Source: Baffinella frigidus
Taxonomy: Eukaryota; Cryptophyceae; Cryptomonadales; Baffinellaceae
Assembly (NCBI GenBank): GCA_026770585.1
Contig: MU646378.1
Location: 381,666-392,097 of the forward strand
DNA: 10,432 nucleotides
Reading direction: 5' to 3'
Numbering within the stretch: position 1 is the first letter of the stretch; the number at the start of each line of letters is the position of its first letter. A program made the translations under genes and the position numbers. This document shows positions 1 to 6,373 of this stretch, piece by piece. The notes beneath the pieces are model-generated. The model searched no databases. It saw only the letters and a list, made by a program, of their open reading frames with translations, and had not been told where the DNA came from.

Positions 1-250
1 TCGGGGGACGGGGGGTTCGCGTCAGGGGAGGTTCTACTACTGCAACCCCTTTGCCCGCCCTGCCCACCTATTCTTTTTAAAACGAATTTGGGTTTAAAAT
101 ATTAAAAGGCAGATTTTTGTACTAAAAAAAATACAAGCATTTTTAAAACGATAATTTGGGTGGAGAAGAGGACGATCGGGAAGAAACGCCCCCTTAGAAC
201 GAGCTGTGAGCCTCGGGGGACGGCGGGTTTGTGTTAGGGGAGGTACTCCT
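1..250. repeat. Direct repeat pair flanking an AT-rich spacer
   Basis: Bases 1-38 and 212-250 are near-identical G-rich copies (motif TCGGGGGACGG, then AGGGGAGGT). The AT-rich spacer contains its own shorter direct repeat, TTTTTAAAACG followed by AATTTGGGT, near 75-94 and 138-160. No coding frame is convincing here. The second copy ends where the foldback at 249 begins. Confidence 0.7.
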
Positions 251-401
251 AGCTCTGTCCCAGTTCAATTTGGGCTCGTCATTATTTCGCCCCCCCTGAA
301 ATTTCACAGGTAGATTTCATGGGGGGGGTCAAAATTCACCTGTGAAATTTCGGGGAGGGGGCGAAATAATGGCGAGCCCGAATTTACTGGGACAGAGCTA
401 G
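249..401. mobile_element. Foldback/MITE-like element, CTAGCTCTG family, copy 1
   Basis: A long imperfect inverted repeat. Its ends read CTAGCTCTGTCCCAG on the left and CTGGGACAGAGCTAG on the right, and the arms extend inward to a perfect 14-bp pair, GAAATTTCACAGGT against ACCTGTGAAATTTC. The 5-mer TACTC lies immediately outside both ends (244-248 and 402-406). A TA dinucleotide also sits at each terminus (250-251 and 400-401), so the duplication could be read as TA or as 5 bp. It has no coding capacity and would be non-autonomous. Related copies lie at 2051-2273 and 2501-2630. Confidence 0.85.
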
Positions 402-424
402 TACTCACCCCCATCCACCCTCGG

Positions 425-574
425 CCACCAGCCCTCACGGCAGGACCAACTCCTGGAATCCATCGATTTTCGACGTTTTCCCAAAAGCTGATTTTGTACC
501 AAGATCGGGGGGTCTGCAAGGGTGAATTTCAGACCGAAAATCGACGGTTTGGTTTTTTCTGTGAGGGTTGGTGA
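425..574. mobile_element. Foldback element, CCACCAACCCTCACA family, copy 1
   Basis: Terminal inverted repeats begin CCACCAGCCCTCACGG and end CTGTGAGGGTTGGTGA. Internal arms pair around ATCGATTTTCGACG and GAAAATCGACGG. It starts about 20 bp after the previous foldback. The same terminal repeat bounds a second, better-preserved element at 7564-7701, which supports a dispersed family. No clear target-site duplication is visible. Confidence 0.7.
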
Positions 575-654
575 GTCGGGGTGGTTCGGGGCTGCTAGAG
601 TCCGCACGTTTCGTTCCACTTGTCCACATGGCGTACAGCGGTGTGTTTGATAAT

Positions 655-725
655 TTATCATAATCAATAAATTGATTTATTATAAATAATAAATTGATTT
701 ATGATAATAACAAATTGGTTTATTT
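655..725. repeat. AT-rich short tandem repeat
   Basis: Two successive copies of AATAAATTGATTTAT (about 666-705) lie in an otherwise A+T-only stretch that also contains short palindromic pieces. The frames crossing it show no recognisable protein. Confidence 0.5.
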
Positions 726-837
726 ATTCAAACCTCGCTTTACCCGCAGGGGAGCAATGAGGAGATGCGCGGGGCGAGCTCGTGCGGGGAGTGTCCAGGT
801 CCCGCCCCACCTTGACTTAAGACGTCGGGCCATCAAC

Positions 838-966
838 TTAAAGCGTCCAAGGGTGTCAATCGCAAAAGTCAACTCCCATGAGGCCTCGAGTCAACGTTTG
901 CCAACTTCCAGGAATTTCCTGGAACCTGCCCGTACGGCAACTTTTGATTGACCAACATCACGTCTA
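838..966. mobile_element. Foldback element, GTCAATCGCAAAAGTCAAC family, copy 1
   Basis: The left arm contains GTCAATCGCAAAAGTCAAC and the right arm GGCAACTTTTGATTGACC, followed by CACGTCTAAAGTAG. A perfect 19-nt palindrome, TTCCAGGAATTTCCTGGAA, occupies 906-924 in the centre. A second copy with matching arms but a different central hairpin lies at 5766-5887. The left end is less well defined than the right. Confidence 0.65.
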
Positions 967-969
967 AAG

Positions 970-1250
970 TAGCATACCGCGATCGTGTTTGTCTACTTAA
1001 GCAACTTAACCTTTCCCCGTCCAGGGGGGTGGGGCGGAATGGAGGTGGCCATGGGGGGTGAGCGCTCTGCTAGAGCCCTCACGTCTCATCCCCCCCCCCC
1101 CCCATAGCTCCATACCGCGATCGTGTTTGTCAACTTAACCCTTGTTTGTGAACTTAACATTTCGTCAACTTAACCATTCCCCGTCAACTTAACCTTCCCC
1201 CGTCAGGGGGGTGGGGCGGGATGGAAGTGGCCATGGGGGGTGGGCGGGGC
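970..1250. repeat. Direct duplication with GTCAACTTAACC minisatellite
   Basis: ATACCGCGATCGTGTTTGTC occurs near 973 and again near 1111. Each copy is followed by a variable number of GTCAACTTAACC-like units and then a G-rich block containing TGGCCATGGGGGGTG. The second copy has more of the short units, so it has expanded internally. A homopolymer run of about 14 C lies at 1090-1103. Confidence 0.7.
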
Positions 1251-1331
1251 GACGTCGAGCGGCTCTCTCCGCAAGAGGAGAGCGGCTACGATGGGGAGGG
1301 CGAGGGCGGGGAGGAAACCGAGGTGGGCTAA
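1221..1331 (+). CDS. Short coding-like 3' end, acidic Gly/Glu-rich tail (unrecognised)
   Basis: An ATG at 1221 opens a 36-codon frame ending at TAA 1329-1331. The peptide begins MEVAMGGGRGDVERL and continues into an acidic Gly/Glu-rich tail containing SPQEESGYDGEG. I do not recognise a family. A plausible acceptor (CCCCCGTCAG) lies just upstream, so this may be the last exon of a gene and not a complete microprotein. It may equally be a fragment. In favour of coding, the copy at 2164-2255 keeps the frame and a stop at the same place (TAA there reads TGA). Against it, it is very short, lies in G-rich repeats, and its stop runs directly into a telomere-like array. No promoter or start context is convincing. 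Confidence 0.3.
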   Translation: MEVAMGGGRGDVERLSPQEESGYDGEGEGGEETEVG

Positions 1332-1472
1332 ACCCTAAACACGAAAATATACACACTGAACCCTGAACCCTAAACCCTGAACGCTGAACCCTACACCCTA
1401 TACCCTACACCCTACACCCTAAACCCTACACACTAAACCCTAAACCCTACGCCCTGAACCCTAAACCCTAAC
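1328..1472. repeat. Interstitial telomere-like array (CCCTAAA variants)
   Basis: About twenty heptamers of CCCTAAA mixed with CCCTGAA, CCCTACA and CCCTATA. Variants cluster in runs (several CCCTACA together), as expected from local copying within an array. The C-rich strand is on the + strand. Confidence 0.9.
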
Positions 1473-1499
1473 GGAAAACGAGGTGGCACCCGAACGCGA

Positions 1500-1811
1500 A
1501 CACGAACCCTCTCGCTCTCTTTTTGTTACTCTCGATACAGGTCCTACAGGGGCGGCCCTTGAGCCTGGAGGTGCGTGATACACTCGTCTATGAGCCCCCA
1601 GACGCCAACCCTCCCGGACGTCCTTGCATCCCCACCTCCCAATACCCCCGGTTCCGTCAGCTGCAACTCACAACAGTTCCACGCGACAACACACCGCACA
1701 CGAGGCGACATATGCCCGCATGTTGCCGAATTCCCCCGCGGGCTGGGTCAACTCTCCGCCGCTGAGTCCAACCCAGAGTACCGCGGCGTGAACTCCCGCG
1801 GCGTGCGAATC
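1500..1811 (+). pseudogene. GC-rich coding-like stretch, frame uncertain
   Basis: A pyrimidine-rich tract followed by GATACAG near 1540 resembles a splice acceptor. The sequence after it is C-rich and has long open stretches in more than one forward frame. One frame reads RPLSLEVRDTLVYEPPDA near its start. Another, closer to the 3' end, reads GDICPHVAEFPRGLGQL and stays open up to the foldback at 1812. One explanation is a decayed gene or exon with a frameshift, truncated by the foldback. The other is chance open frames in GC-rich DNA. I recognise no family and cannot choose a frame. Confidence 0.22.
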
Positions 1812-2053
1812 CTATTGTAGATTTCGGGACCGCGCGGATTTTTTTGAGAACAGGTCGGGGGATCGGGGAACGAAAAAACGTGAAAATGATTCGTTGTGTG
1901 TCATCATATGGGTGCGGGTTGCGATCTTGTCATCAAATCCATGCGTAAGATATCATAAAACTTTAGATGGACGTAAAAATCTCAGCGATTTTTCCATTTT
2001 TTTAGATCCCCCGACCCGAAGTGAAATCCGCGCGGTCCCGAAATCTACAATAG
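1812..2053. mobile_element. Foldback element with TTGTAGATTTCGGG ends
   Basis: The ends are CTATTGTAGATTTCGGG and CCCGAAATCTACAATAG. The inverted repeats run through GACCGCGCGGATTT and its complement, and GGTCGGGGGATC pairs with GATCCCCCGACC. The AT-richer centre has no coding signal. A TA lies at each end (1813-1814 and 2051-2052), and the right TA is also the left boundary of the next foldback. Confidence 0.8.
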
Positions 2054-2273
2054 CGCTGCCTCAGTTTAATCTGGGCGCCGCATTAAATACATTCACATGC
2101 TCGTTGTACTGGAGCGTTTGTACGGAGTTGTGAGCTAAATGTATTTCACGAGGAGCCCAGATTATGTTGAGTGGCTCTCTCCGCAAGAGGAGAGCGGGTA
2201 CGATGGGGAGGGCGAGGGTGGGGAGGAAACCGAGGTGGCCTGAACCCCAAACACGAAACTGAGGCAGAGCTAG
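2051..2273. mobile_element. Foldback element, CTAGCTCTG family, copy 2, interrupted
   Basis: The left arm reads TAGCGCTGCCTCAGTTT then AATCTGGGC. The right arm reads GCCCAGATT (2155-2163), is broken by 92 bp, and resumes with AAACTGAGGCAGAGCTA (2256-2272). Removing the 92 bp restores a continuous match to the left arm with one mismatch in the terminal 26 bp. The inner arms pair imperfectly around AAATACATTC and AAATGTATTT. The ends and the subterminal sequence match the element at 249-401. Confidence 0.8.
2164..2255 (+). repeat. 92-bp copy of 1252-1343 inserted in a foldback arm
   Basis: It matches 1252-1343 base for base in length, with 8 differences and no gap by my alignment. It carries the coding-like tail (SPQEESGYDGEG) and a stop at 2241-2243, plus the first telomere-like bases. 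Three bases, AAA, follow both the source and the copy, which is a possible microhomology at the right junction. Confidence 0.85.
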
Positions 2274-2274
2274 G

Positions 2275-2480
2275 AAGCTTCAAACTCGGCCTTCTCACGT
2301 TGGAACACATACGTCGGAACACACGGCGCAGCCAGTCAACCCGAGTGAGGCAGAGCTAGACTCTTTGATGGGGGTCCTGGTTGAATAGGAGGGAAGGCTA
2401 ACATGTAATTAGGCCGCCTAATTAAATTAAATACCCTAAATGAAATACCCCGGCGGCCTTCTCACGTTGGAACACATGGT
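2275..2480. repeat. Dispersed short direct repeats
   Basis: CGGCCTTCTCACGTTGGAAC followed by ACAT occurs at 2287-2310 and again at about 2454-2477. A second copy of the foldback end GAGGCAGAGCTAG lies at about 2345-2357. TAATTAGGCCGCCTAATTA (about 2406-2424) is a perfect 19-nt palindrome. No gene is supported. Confidence 0.6.
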
Positions 2481-2500
2481 GGCCATGCTGCCGCCGACCC

Positions 2501-2630
2501 CTAGCTCTGTCCCACACGATTTGGTCGCATCATTCTGATGAGACCGCAAGTCAATTCCCCGGGGTTTGGGTGCAAATCCGTCAACTTTTGGAGTGAAAAT
2601 GATCAGTAAACCCGACAGGGGCAGAGCTAG
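2501..2630. mobile_element. Foldback element, CTAGCTCTG family, copy 3
   Basis: The ends are CTAGCTCTGTCCC and GGGGCAGAGCTAG. The arms weaken inward but still pair around ATCATTCT and AAAATGAT. GACCC lies immediately outside both ends (2496-2500 and 2631-2635). A TA also sits inside each terminal CTAG. It has no coding capacity. Confidence 0.75.
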
Positions 2631-2740
2631 GACCCGCATATAACCGCGTGCTTTCTCAGCTACGTTCCGCTCTGCAACACCCAGAATTTCGCGATTTTAT
2701 AGGCCTCCAATCAATTCCATCATTTATCTTTCTGGTGAAG

Positions 2741-3404
2741 GTTGAGGACGGGGGCGGGAGCGAGAGCGGGGCGGGGCGCGACGTCGCCGTGCATTTATCG
2801 AAAGCGAATCGGTGTGATTTGGCGTATTTATCCCATGAACAGGTGCGAGTTGGTGTATTTATCGCGGCAACAGGTGCGAGTTGGTGTGTTTATCTCGTGA
2901 ATTCGGTCAACTACAGGTGGAGGATGCAGGGGGCAGCGAGAGCGGGGGGCGGCGCGACGGCGCCGTGTACTTATCGAAAGCGAATCGGTGTGTTGTGGCG
3001 CATTTATCTCATGAACAGGTGCGAGTTGGTGTATTCATTTCATGAATCGGTGCGAGTTGGTGTATTTATCGCGTGAATTCCGTCCAGGTGGAGGACGGGG
3101 GCGGGAGCGAGAGTGGGGGGCGGCGCCACGAGGCCTCACAGGAAGAGCCGGATGACGCGTGGATGGCCGGGAACGCCGGACGTGACCGCGTGTTTCTCGT
3201 GACCTAGTGTATTTATCTCATGAACAGGTGCGAGTTGGTGTATTTATCTCATGAACAGGTGCGAGGTAGTGTACTTATCGCGTGAATTCGGTCGCCTACA
3301 GGTGGAGGACGGGGGCGGGAGCGAGAGTGGGGGGCGGCGCCACGAGGCGGCGCAGGAGGAGCCTGATGACGCGTGGATGGCTGGGAATGCTGGGGTGGAT
3401 GGGG
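2741..3404 (+). repeat. Four exon-like VEDGGGSESG segments (unrecognised)
   Basis: Exon-like segments start at 2741, 2917, 3088 and 3302, each opening GTKGAGGAYG. Copies 2 to 4 follow an AG (CTACAG, GTCCAG, CCTACAG), so each could begin after a splice acceptor. Copies 3 and 4 read VEDGGGSESGGRRHEA, followed by QEEPDDAWMAGNAG after one variable residue. They differ in 9 bases over 31 codons, 8 of them at third positions and silent or nearly so. This suggests descent from a coding exon under selection. Copies 1 and 2 diverge after about 12 codons into minisatellite sequence. No complete gene can be assembled and the family is unknown. Confidence 0.5.
2820..3280. repeat. Minisatellite, unit about 30 bp (GGTGCGAGTTGGTGTATTTATC)
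   Basis: Six near-full copies of CAGGTGCGAGTTGGTGTATT plus TATC begin near 2840, 2871, 3016, 3047, 3226 and 3256. Paired copies are 30-31 bp apart, with TCATGAA or similar between them. Partial units occur near 2810, 2985 and 3205. Units alternate with the exon-like VEDGGG segments, giving a higher-order period of roughly 175-215 bp. Confidence 0.85.
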
Positions 3405-3452
3405 CGGCGCGCATGGTGCTTCCGCCGCTGTCGGGTGCGCCACCCCGCCACC

Positions 3453-3518
3453 CTGGAGAGAGAGAGAGAGAGAGAGAGAGATTGTGTGTGAGAGAGAGAG
3501 AGTGAGTGAGTGAGAGAG

Positions 3519-3550
<32 letters not shown>
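3453..3550. repeat. GA microsatellite
   Basis: (GA)n interrupted by TTGTGTGTGA and by (GTGA)n near 3500-3515. Confidence 0.95.
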
Positions 3551-3554
<4 letters not shown>

Positions 3555-3604
3555 CGGGAATGCCCGGGGGGAGGGGGCGGCGCGCATGGTGCGTCCCGAG
3601 ACTT

Positions 3605-3665
3605 TTTGGTCCCTAGGATCCCTCGGCCTACGGTAGGAGGTCCTAGGCAATGCCGTATGCCTAAC
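3605..3665. repeat. CCTAGG hairpin
   Basis: CCTAGGATCCCTCGGCCTAC pairs imperfectly with the following GGTAGGAGGTCCTAGG (about 3613-3646). The core CCTACGGTAGG and a nearby CGTATGCCTA recur in the foldback at 8791-8952, so the two may be related. Confidence 0.5.
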
Positions 3666-3840
3666 TACCCCATTTTCAGGCCGTTAGCCTATGAGTGTGT
3701 GCCTCTCCAATGTGGTGAGACCTGGCTCTTTCCCGCTCCAAATGTGGCGGAGGTGTACCGCACAGCATGTCGACATAAGAGTTGTCTGCCAATCCGAGTG
3801 AGATGGACGACGCGTGGATGGCCGGCCCCCCAGCATTGAG

Positions 3841-3920
3841 AGTGTGTGTGTGTTTGAGAGAGAGAGAGTGAGTGAGTGAGAGAGTAAGTGAGAGCGAGAG
3901 AGAGAGAGAGAGAGAGTGAG
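3841..3920. repeat. GT/GA microsatellite
   Basis: (GT)n, (GA)n and (GTGA)n blocks between repeat units. Confidence 0.95.
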
Positions 3921-3992
3921 TGGCCGGTAATGGGGGGGGGGGGCGGCACGCACGGTGCTTCCGCCGCTGTCGGATGCGCCACCCCGCCACCC

Positions 3993-4038
<46 letters not shown>

Positions 4039-4062
4039 GTGTGTGTGTGAGAGAGAGAGAGA

Positions 4063-4098
<36 letters not shown>

Positions 4099-4115
4099 TA
4101 GTGTGTCTGTGTGTG
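3993..4115. repeat. GA/GT compound microsatellite
   Basis: A long (GA)n tract, then alternating (GT)n and (GA)n blocks. Confidence 0.95.
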
Positions 4116-4186
4116 TGGCCAGGAATGCTGGGGGGGATGAGGCGCATGGTGCTTCCGCCGCTGTCGGGTGCGCCACCCCGCCACCC

Positions 4187-4187
<1 letters not shown>

Positions 4188-4228
<41 letters not shown>
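4188..4228. repeat. GA microsatellite
   Basis: (GA)n follows the last 80-bp unit. Confidence 0.95.
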
Positions 4229-4229
<1 letters not shown>

Positions 4230-4307
4230 CCGCTGTCAGGTGCGCTCTCTCCTCCCGTGGAGGTGTTTCTCAGAAAGGGGAAGTGTGTGATTCTTCGGAC
4301 CACAGAC

Positions 4308-4471
4308 AATACGGCAACTGTGCGTACACCCTCGATAAGAGGCCTGGTTTGTCTGGGGCACAAACCCTCAAACCCTCAGCCACACGCCGCAATATGGCAA
4401 CCGTGCATACACCCTCGATGAGGCATGGTGTGGCTGGGGCATCAACCCTCAAACCCTCAGCCACACGCCGC
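4308..4471. repeat. 81-83 bp tandem pair
   Basis: Unit 1 (4308-4390) and unit 2 (4391-4471) both run from AATAYGGCAAC to CAAACCCTCAGCCACACGCC. Each contains ACACCCTCGAT and a CAAACCCTC element that resembles a telomere-repeat variant. Frames are open in both units, but in different registers. Confidence 0.85.
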
Positions 4472-4766
4472 CTAGGCCGGTTGGGGCTGTTCCTTTGAGC
4501 GTGTCGAGACTGGAAACAGCAGAGGGTTGTGCGGGCGTGAGATCTCATACGGAAACAGATTCAATGATGGTCGTTTTTTTGCCATCGTAGGGGTGAGTTT
4601 TGTGCTATGGTGAAGCTTTGTCGAGGCTAAGATGGCAAACTCCACCCTTACAATACATGAAATGGTGTTTGAATTTGAATTGGATTTTGCACTAGATCGG
4701 TTGCTCCATTGCGGCCCCGCACGCGTGCTGTGTGAGGTGTCCTTGGTTGACACCATGCTGTCCCCA
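4472..4766. other. Mostly unique spacer, no supported gene
   Basis: No strong repeats. A weak imperfect inverted repeat lies near 4584-4655 (GTAGGGGTGAGTTTTG against CAAACTCCACCCTTAC). A minus-strand frame is open across much of this stretch, but it starts in telomere-like sequence and has no recognisable protein. Confidence 0.4.
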
Positions 4767-4934
4767 TAAACCCTAAACCCTAGACCGCAAACCCCAAACC
4801 CTACACCCTGAACCATCAACCCCAAACCCTGAACCCTGAACCCTGAACCCTGAACCCCAACCCGTAATCCCTGAACCCTAAACCCCAATTCCCAAACCCT
4901 GAACCCTGAACCCTAAAGCATACGCCCTAAACCG
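4767..4934. repeat. Interstitial telomere-like array (CCCTAAA/CCCTGAA)
   Basis: About two dozen degenerate heptamers, with CCCTGAA variants in runs near 4825-4855 and 4896-4915. C-rich strand on +. Confidence 0.9.
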
Positions 4935-4984
4935 CAGGACCGCACCTGGATGCCGCGAAGAAACTAGCGAGTGCGCACCCCCCC

Positions 4985-5060
4985 CGAAACCCTCTACATG
5001 TTTTTCCTCTGAAACCCGCTACAGATATTTCTTCTGAAACCTGCTACGGCCGGTTGTATT
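4985..5060. repeat. 25-bp tandem repeat, three copies
   Basis: CGAAACCCTCTACATG, CTGAAACCCGCTACAGATAT and CTGAAACCTGCTACGG start at 4985, 5009 and 5034. An inverted AACTAGCGA / TCGCTAGT pair flanks the block (near 4964 and 5063), so the block may sit in the loop of a weak foldback. Confidence 0.7.
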
Positions 5061-5212
5061 TGTCGCTAGTAAACCCCACCCGAAATCCTCGCTTCACCGT
5101 GTGCCCCCCCCTAAAACAAAACCCAAAAAAAACCATTAGATCGGGTGTAATGATGTTGCGTTTTGAAACTTACTGCGGGTCGATTCCGGTGTTCATCCGG
5201 GCACATCGTTTA

Positions 5213-5325
5213 AGCAAATGAAACTGTAAATTTACTACACATGTGCTTTACTATGACTAGTAAGAGTCCTCTGTTTAGTAATTGTTTTTGCCCATTTTCA
5301 TTGAATTGAATTATATCCCTGGATT
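5213..5325. mobile_element. Weak foldback with TTTACTACAC core
   Basis: The arms pair imperfectly (AAATGAAACTGTAAATTTAC against GTAATTG...CATTTTCATT). The centre, TTACTACACATGTGCTTTAC then TAGTAA, closely resembles the centres of the foldbacks at 7338-7474 and 9079-9241. I judge it a degraded member of the same group. Confidence 0.5.
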
Positions 5326-5369
5326 AGTAAAAGCATCGAGACGGTGGTCCGCGATGCGTGTGCTCATTT

Positions 5370-5400
5370 TTAGGGGTTAGGGTTTAGGGTCTAAGGTTAA
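5370..5400. repeat. Short telomere-like piece, opposite orientation
   Basis: About three TTTAGGG-like units with the G-rich strand on +, unlike the long arrays. Confidence 0.7.
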
Positions 5401-5430
5401 ACGCCAGGAACCGCGGTACCACGTAGCGCA

Positions 5431-5617
5431 GCCACCGGTGTCATGCAAAAAGCTTACGTTAACGGAGTAGTAACTTTGGTACAAAATGTATAATGGAAAA
5501 CATTCTTGGGCTTTCAAAGCCCTGAAATCGCTTTTAAAATCGTTTCAGAGCTTGCAAGCCCACGTTGACCGACCCCTTAAGGAGTCCGTTCACGTAAGCT
5601 TTTCGCATTACGGTGCC
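5431..5617. mobile_element. Foldback element with nested inner hairpin
   Basis: The outer arms pair around AAAAGCTTACGTTAACGGAG and CTCCGTTCACGTAAGCTTTT (allowing for a short offset), extending to GCACCG-like ends. A second hairpin inside it, 5508-5561, pairs GGGCTTTCAAAGCCCTGAAA with TTTCAGAGCTTGCAAGCCC. The ends and any target-site duplication are not clear. Confidence 0.7.
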
Positions 5618-5680
5618 TTCAGAAGAGGGTCCATCTAAACGATTCCCGTACAAATTGCAAGGCCTTTCGCCAGTAACGTG

Positions 5681-5714
5681 GCCGGTCTTGCCTGGAAATC
5701 CGGGCAAGATTGGC
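5681..5714. repeat. Short hairpin
   Basis: GCCGGTCTTGCCTGG pairs with CCGGGCAAGATTGGC at 12 of 15 positions, with a 4-base loop. Confidence 0.6.
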
Positions 5715-5765
5715 TTCGGTGGCTGCTAAGTGGCATAGGGTACCGCGATTGCTCGACCTACGCTA

Positions 5766-5887
5766 GACGTGAAGGTGGTCAATCGCAAAAGTCAACTTAA
5801 ATTGAACCTCGTGTCAACTTTTGGCAAAACGCTCAGATTCTGAGCGTTTTCCTGTTGTTTCAACGTATGATTGCTCCCGGTCACGTC
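5766..5887. mobile_element. Foldback element, GTCAATCGCAAAAGTCAAC family, copy 2
   Basis: The ends are GACGTGAAGGTGGTCAATC and GATTGCTCCCGGTCACGTC, with TA on both sides (5764-5765 and 5888-5889). The central hairpin at 5826-5850 has an 11-bp perfect stem, AAAACGCTCAG / CTGAGCGTTTT, and a 3-base loop. The arms and the following TAAAGTAG match the element at 838-966. Confidence 0.8.
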
Positions 5888-5894
5888 TAAAGTA

Positions 5895-6160
5895 GAACGC
5901 CACCCCCCAGGACTTTGCACCAGCCCCTTTGTATTCACCTTTTTTATTTCGCGAGAGAACCCCCTGAACTACAGTATTATCATATTTGAGTACAAAGCGC
6001 GAATAATTTTTCACTAAATGAAAATACCGCGCAGGATACTTCCGCATGGATTCGCGCGAGCTAGCCACTCGAGGCTAGAAGTGTAACTATTTTAAAAGTT
6101 TCAACTTTACAAGTCCTTTACAAGTGGACCGATGTGTAGTAATTTTCACACAAATAGGGT
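5895..6160. other. Low-information spacer with an exon-like fragment
   Basis: Mostly AT-rich and apparently unique. Bases 6031-6066 duplicate part of the exon-like sequence at 6475-6510. A piece reading GTGTAGTAATTTTCACAC (about 6135-6152) resembles the inner arm of the foldbacks with a TTACTACAC core, but I see no matching second arm. Confidence 0.45.
6031..6082 (+). pseudogene. Truncated duplicate of exon-like segment
   Basis: After GCAG (possible splice acceptor), the frame reads GYFRMDSRELATRG and stops. The first nine residues match GYFRVDSREL at 6478-6507 with one change. It diverges after GAGCTAG and lacks the rest of the second copy. I read it as a broken duplicate. The family is unknown. 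Confidence 0.35.
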
Positions 6161-6163
6161 CGT

Positions 6164-6205
6164 TTGGTCACGTATCTCGGGTTATAACCCGAGATACGTG
6201 ACCAA
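6164..6205. repeat. Perfect 42-bp palindrome
   Basis: Every position from 6164 to 6205 pairs about the centre between 6184 and 6185. One half is TTGGTCACGTATCTCGGGTT plus A. There is no loop. Confidence 0.95.
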
Positions 6206-6276
6206 GCCTGCCCGTGACTGGTACTAAATGTAACAACCCCACATTTAAAATGATCCCACTTCCAGCCTCGAGTGGA
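6197..6276. repeat. Dispersed 80-bp repeat, copy 1
   Basis: It matches the reverse complement of 8254-8333 at roughly nine bases in ten (CGTGACCAAGCCTGCCCGTG, then CAACCCCACATTTAAAAT, then TTCCAGCCT). It overlaps the right arm of the palindrome at 6164-6205. Frames are open through both copies, but no protein family is recognised. Confidence 0.85.
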
Positions 6277-6373
6277 GGCAGCGGCAAGAAGTTTCGCACA
6301 GATCCTATTTCTACAACAGCAACACTAAGTAACCCCTGCACAGGATACGTGGTATGCCTCATCTTTTTCATTT

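Larger units (their letters stand above)
3377..4255. repeat. Four 80-bp units separated by GA/GT microsatellites
   Basis: Units at 3377-3456, 3921-3995 and 4116-4190 share GCATGGTGCTTCCGCCGCTG (with small changes), then GCGCCACCCCGCCACCCTGG, and run straight into (GA)n. A shorter unit lies at 3551-3596, and remnants lie near 3804-3838 and 4228-4250. The first unit continues the open frame of the exon-like segment at 3302 (MAGNAG, then MVLPPLSGAPPRHPG). The long open frames over this region on both strands are produced by microsatellite sequence (Arg/Glu or Ser/Leu repeats) and are not gene evidence. Confidence 0.85.

Noticed and set aside
655-725. AT-rich block as a replication origin or promoter
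   Set aside because: It is a short tandem repeat with no other supporting motif and no supported gene next to it.
1090-1103. Run of C as a possible G-quadruplex on the other strand
   Set aside because: A single homopolymer does not show the four-tract pattern and could be a sequencing-length artefact.
2648-3076. Plus-strand open frame of 142 codons starting MLSQLRSALQHPEF
   Set aside because: Most of it lies in minisatellite units, and the exon-like motif appears in different frames in copies 1 and 2. I keep only the repeated segment as a feature.
3249-4421. Long open frames on both strands in the GA/GT region (Ser/Leu-rich or Arg/Glu-rich)
   Set aside because: They are translations of dinucleotide repeats, are open in several frames at once, and carry no recognisable domain.
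4472-4888. Minus-strand open frame of 138 codons
   Set aside because: Its first third is telomere-like sequence in translation. The remainder has no family resemblance, no start context and no duplicate to test for constraint.
5814-6068. Minus-strand open frame of 84 codons
   Set aside because: It spans most of a foldback and a repeat fragment, has no recognised protein, and the better-supported signal there is the inverted repeat.
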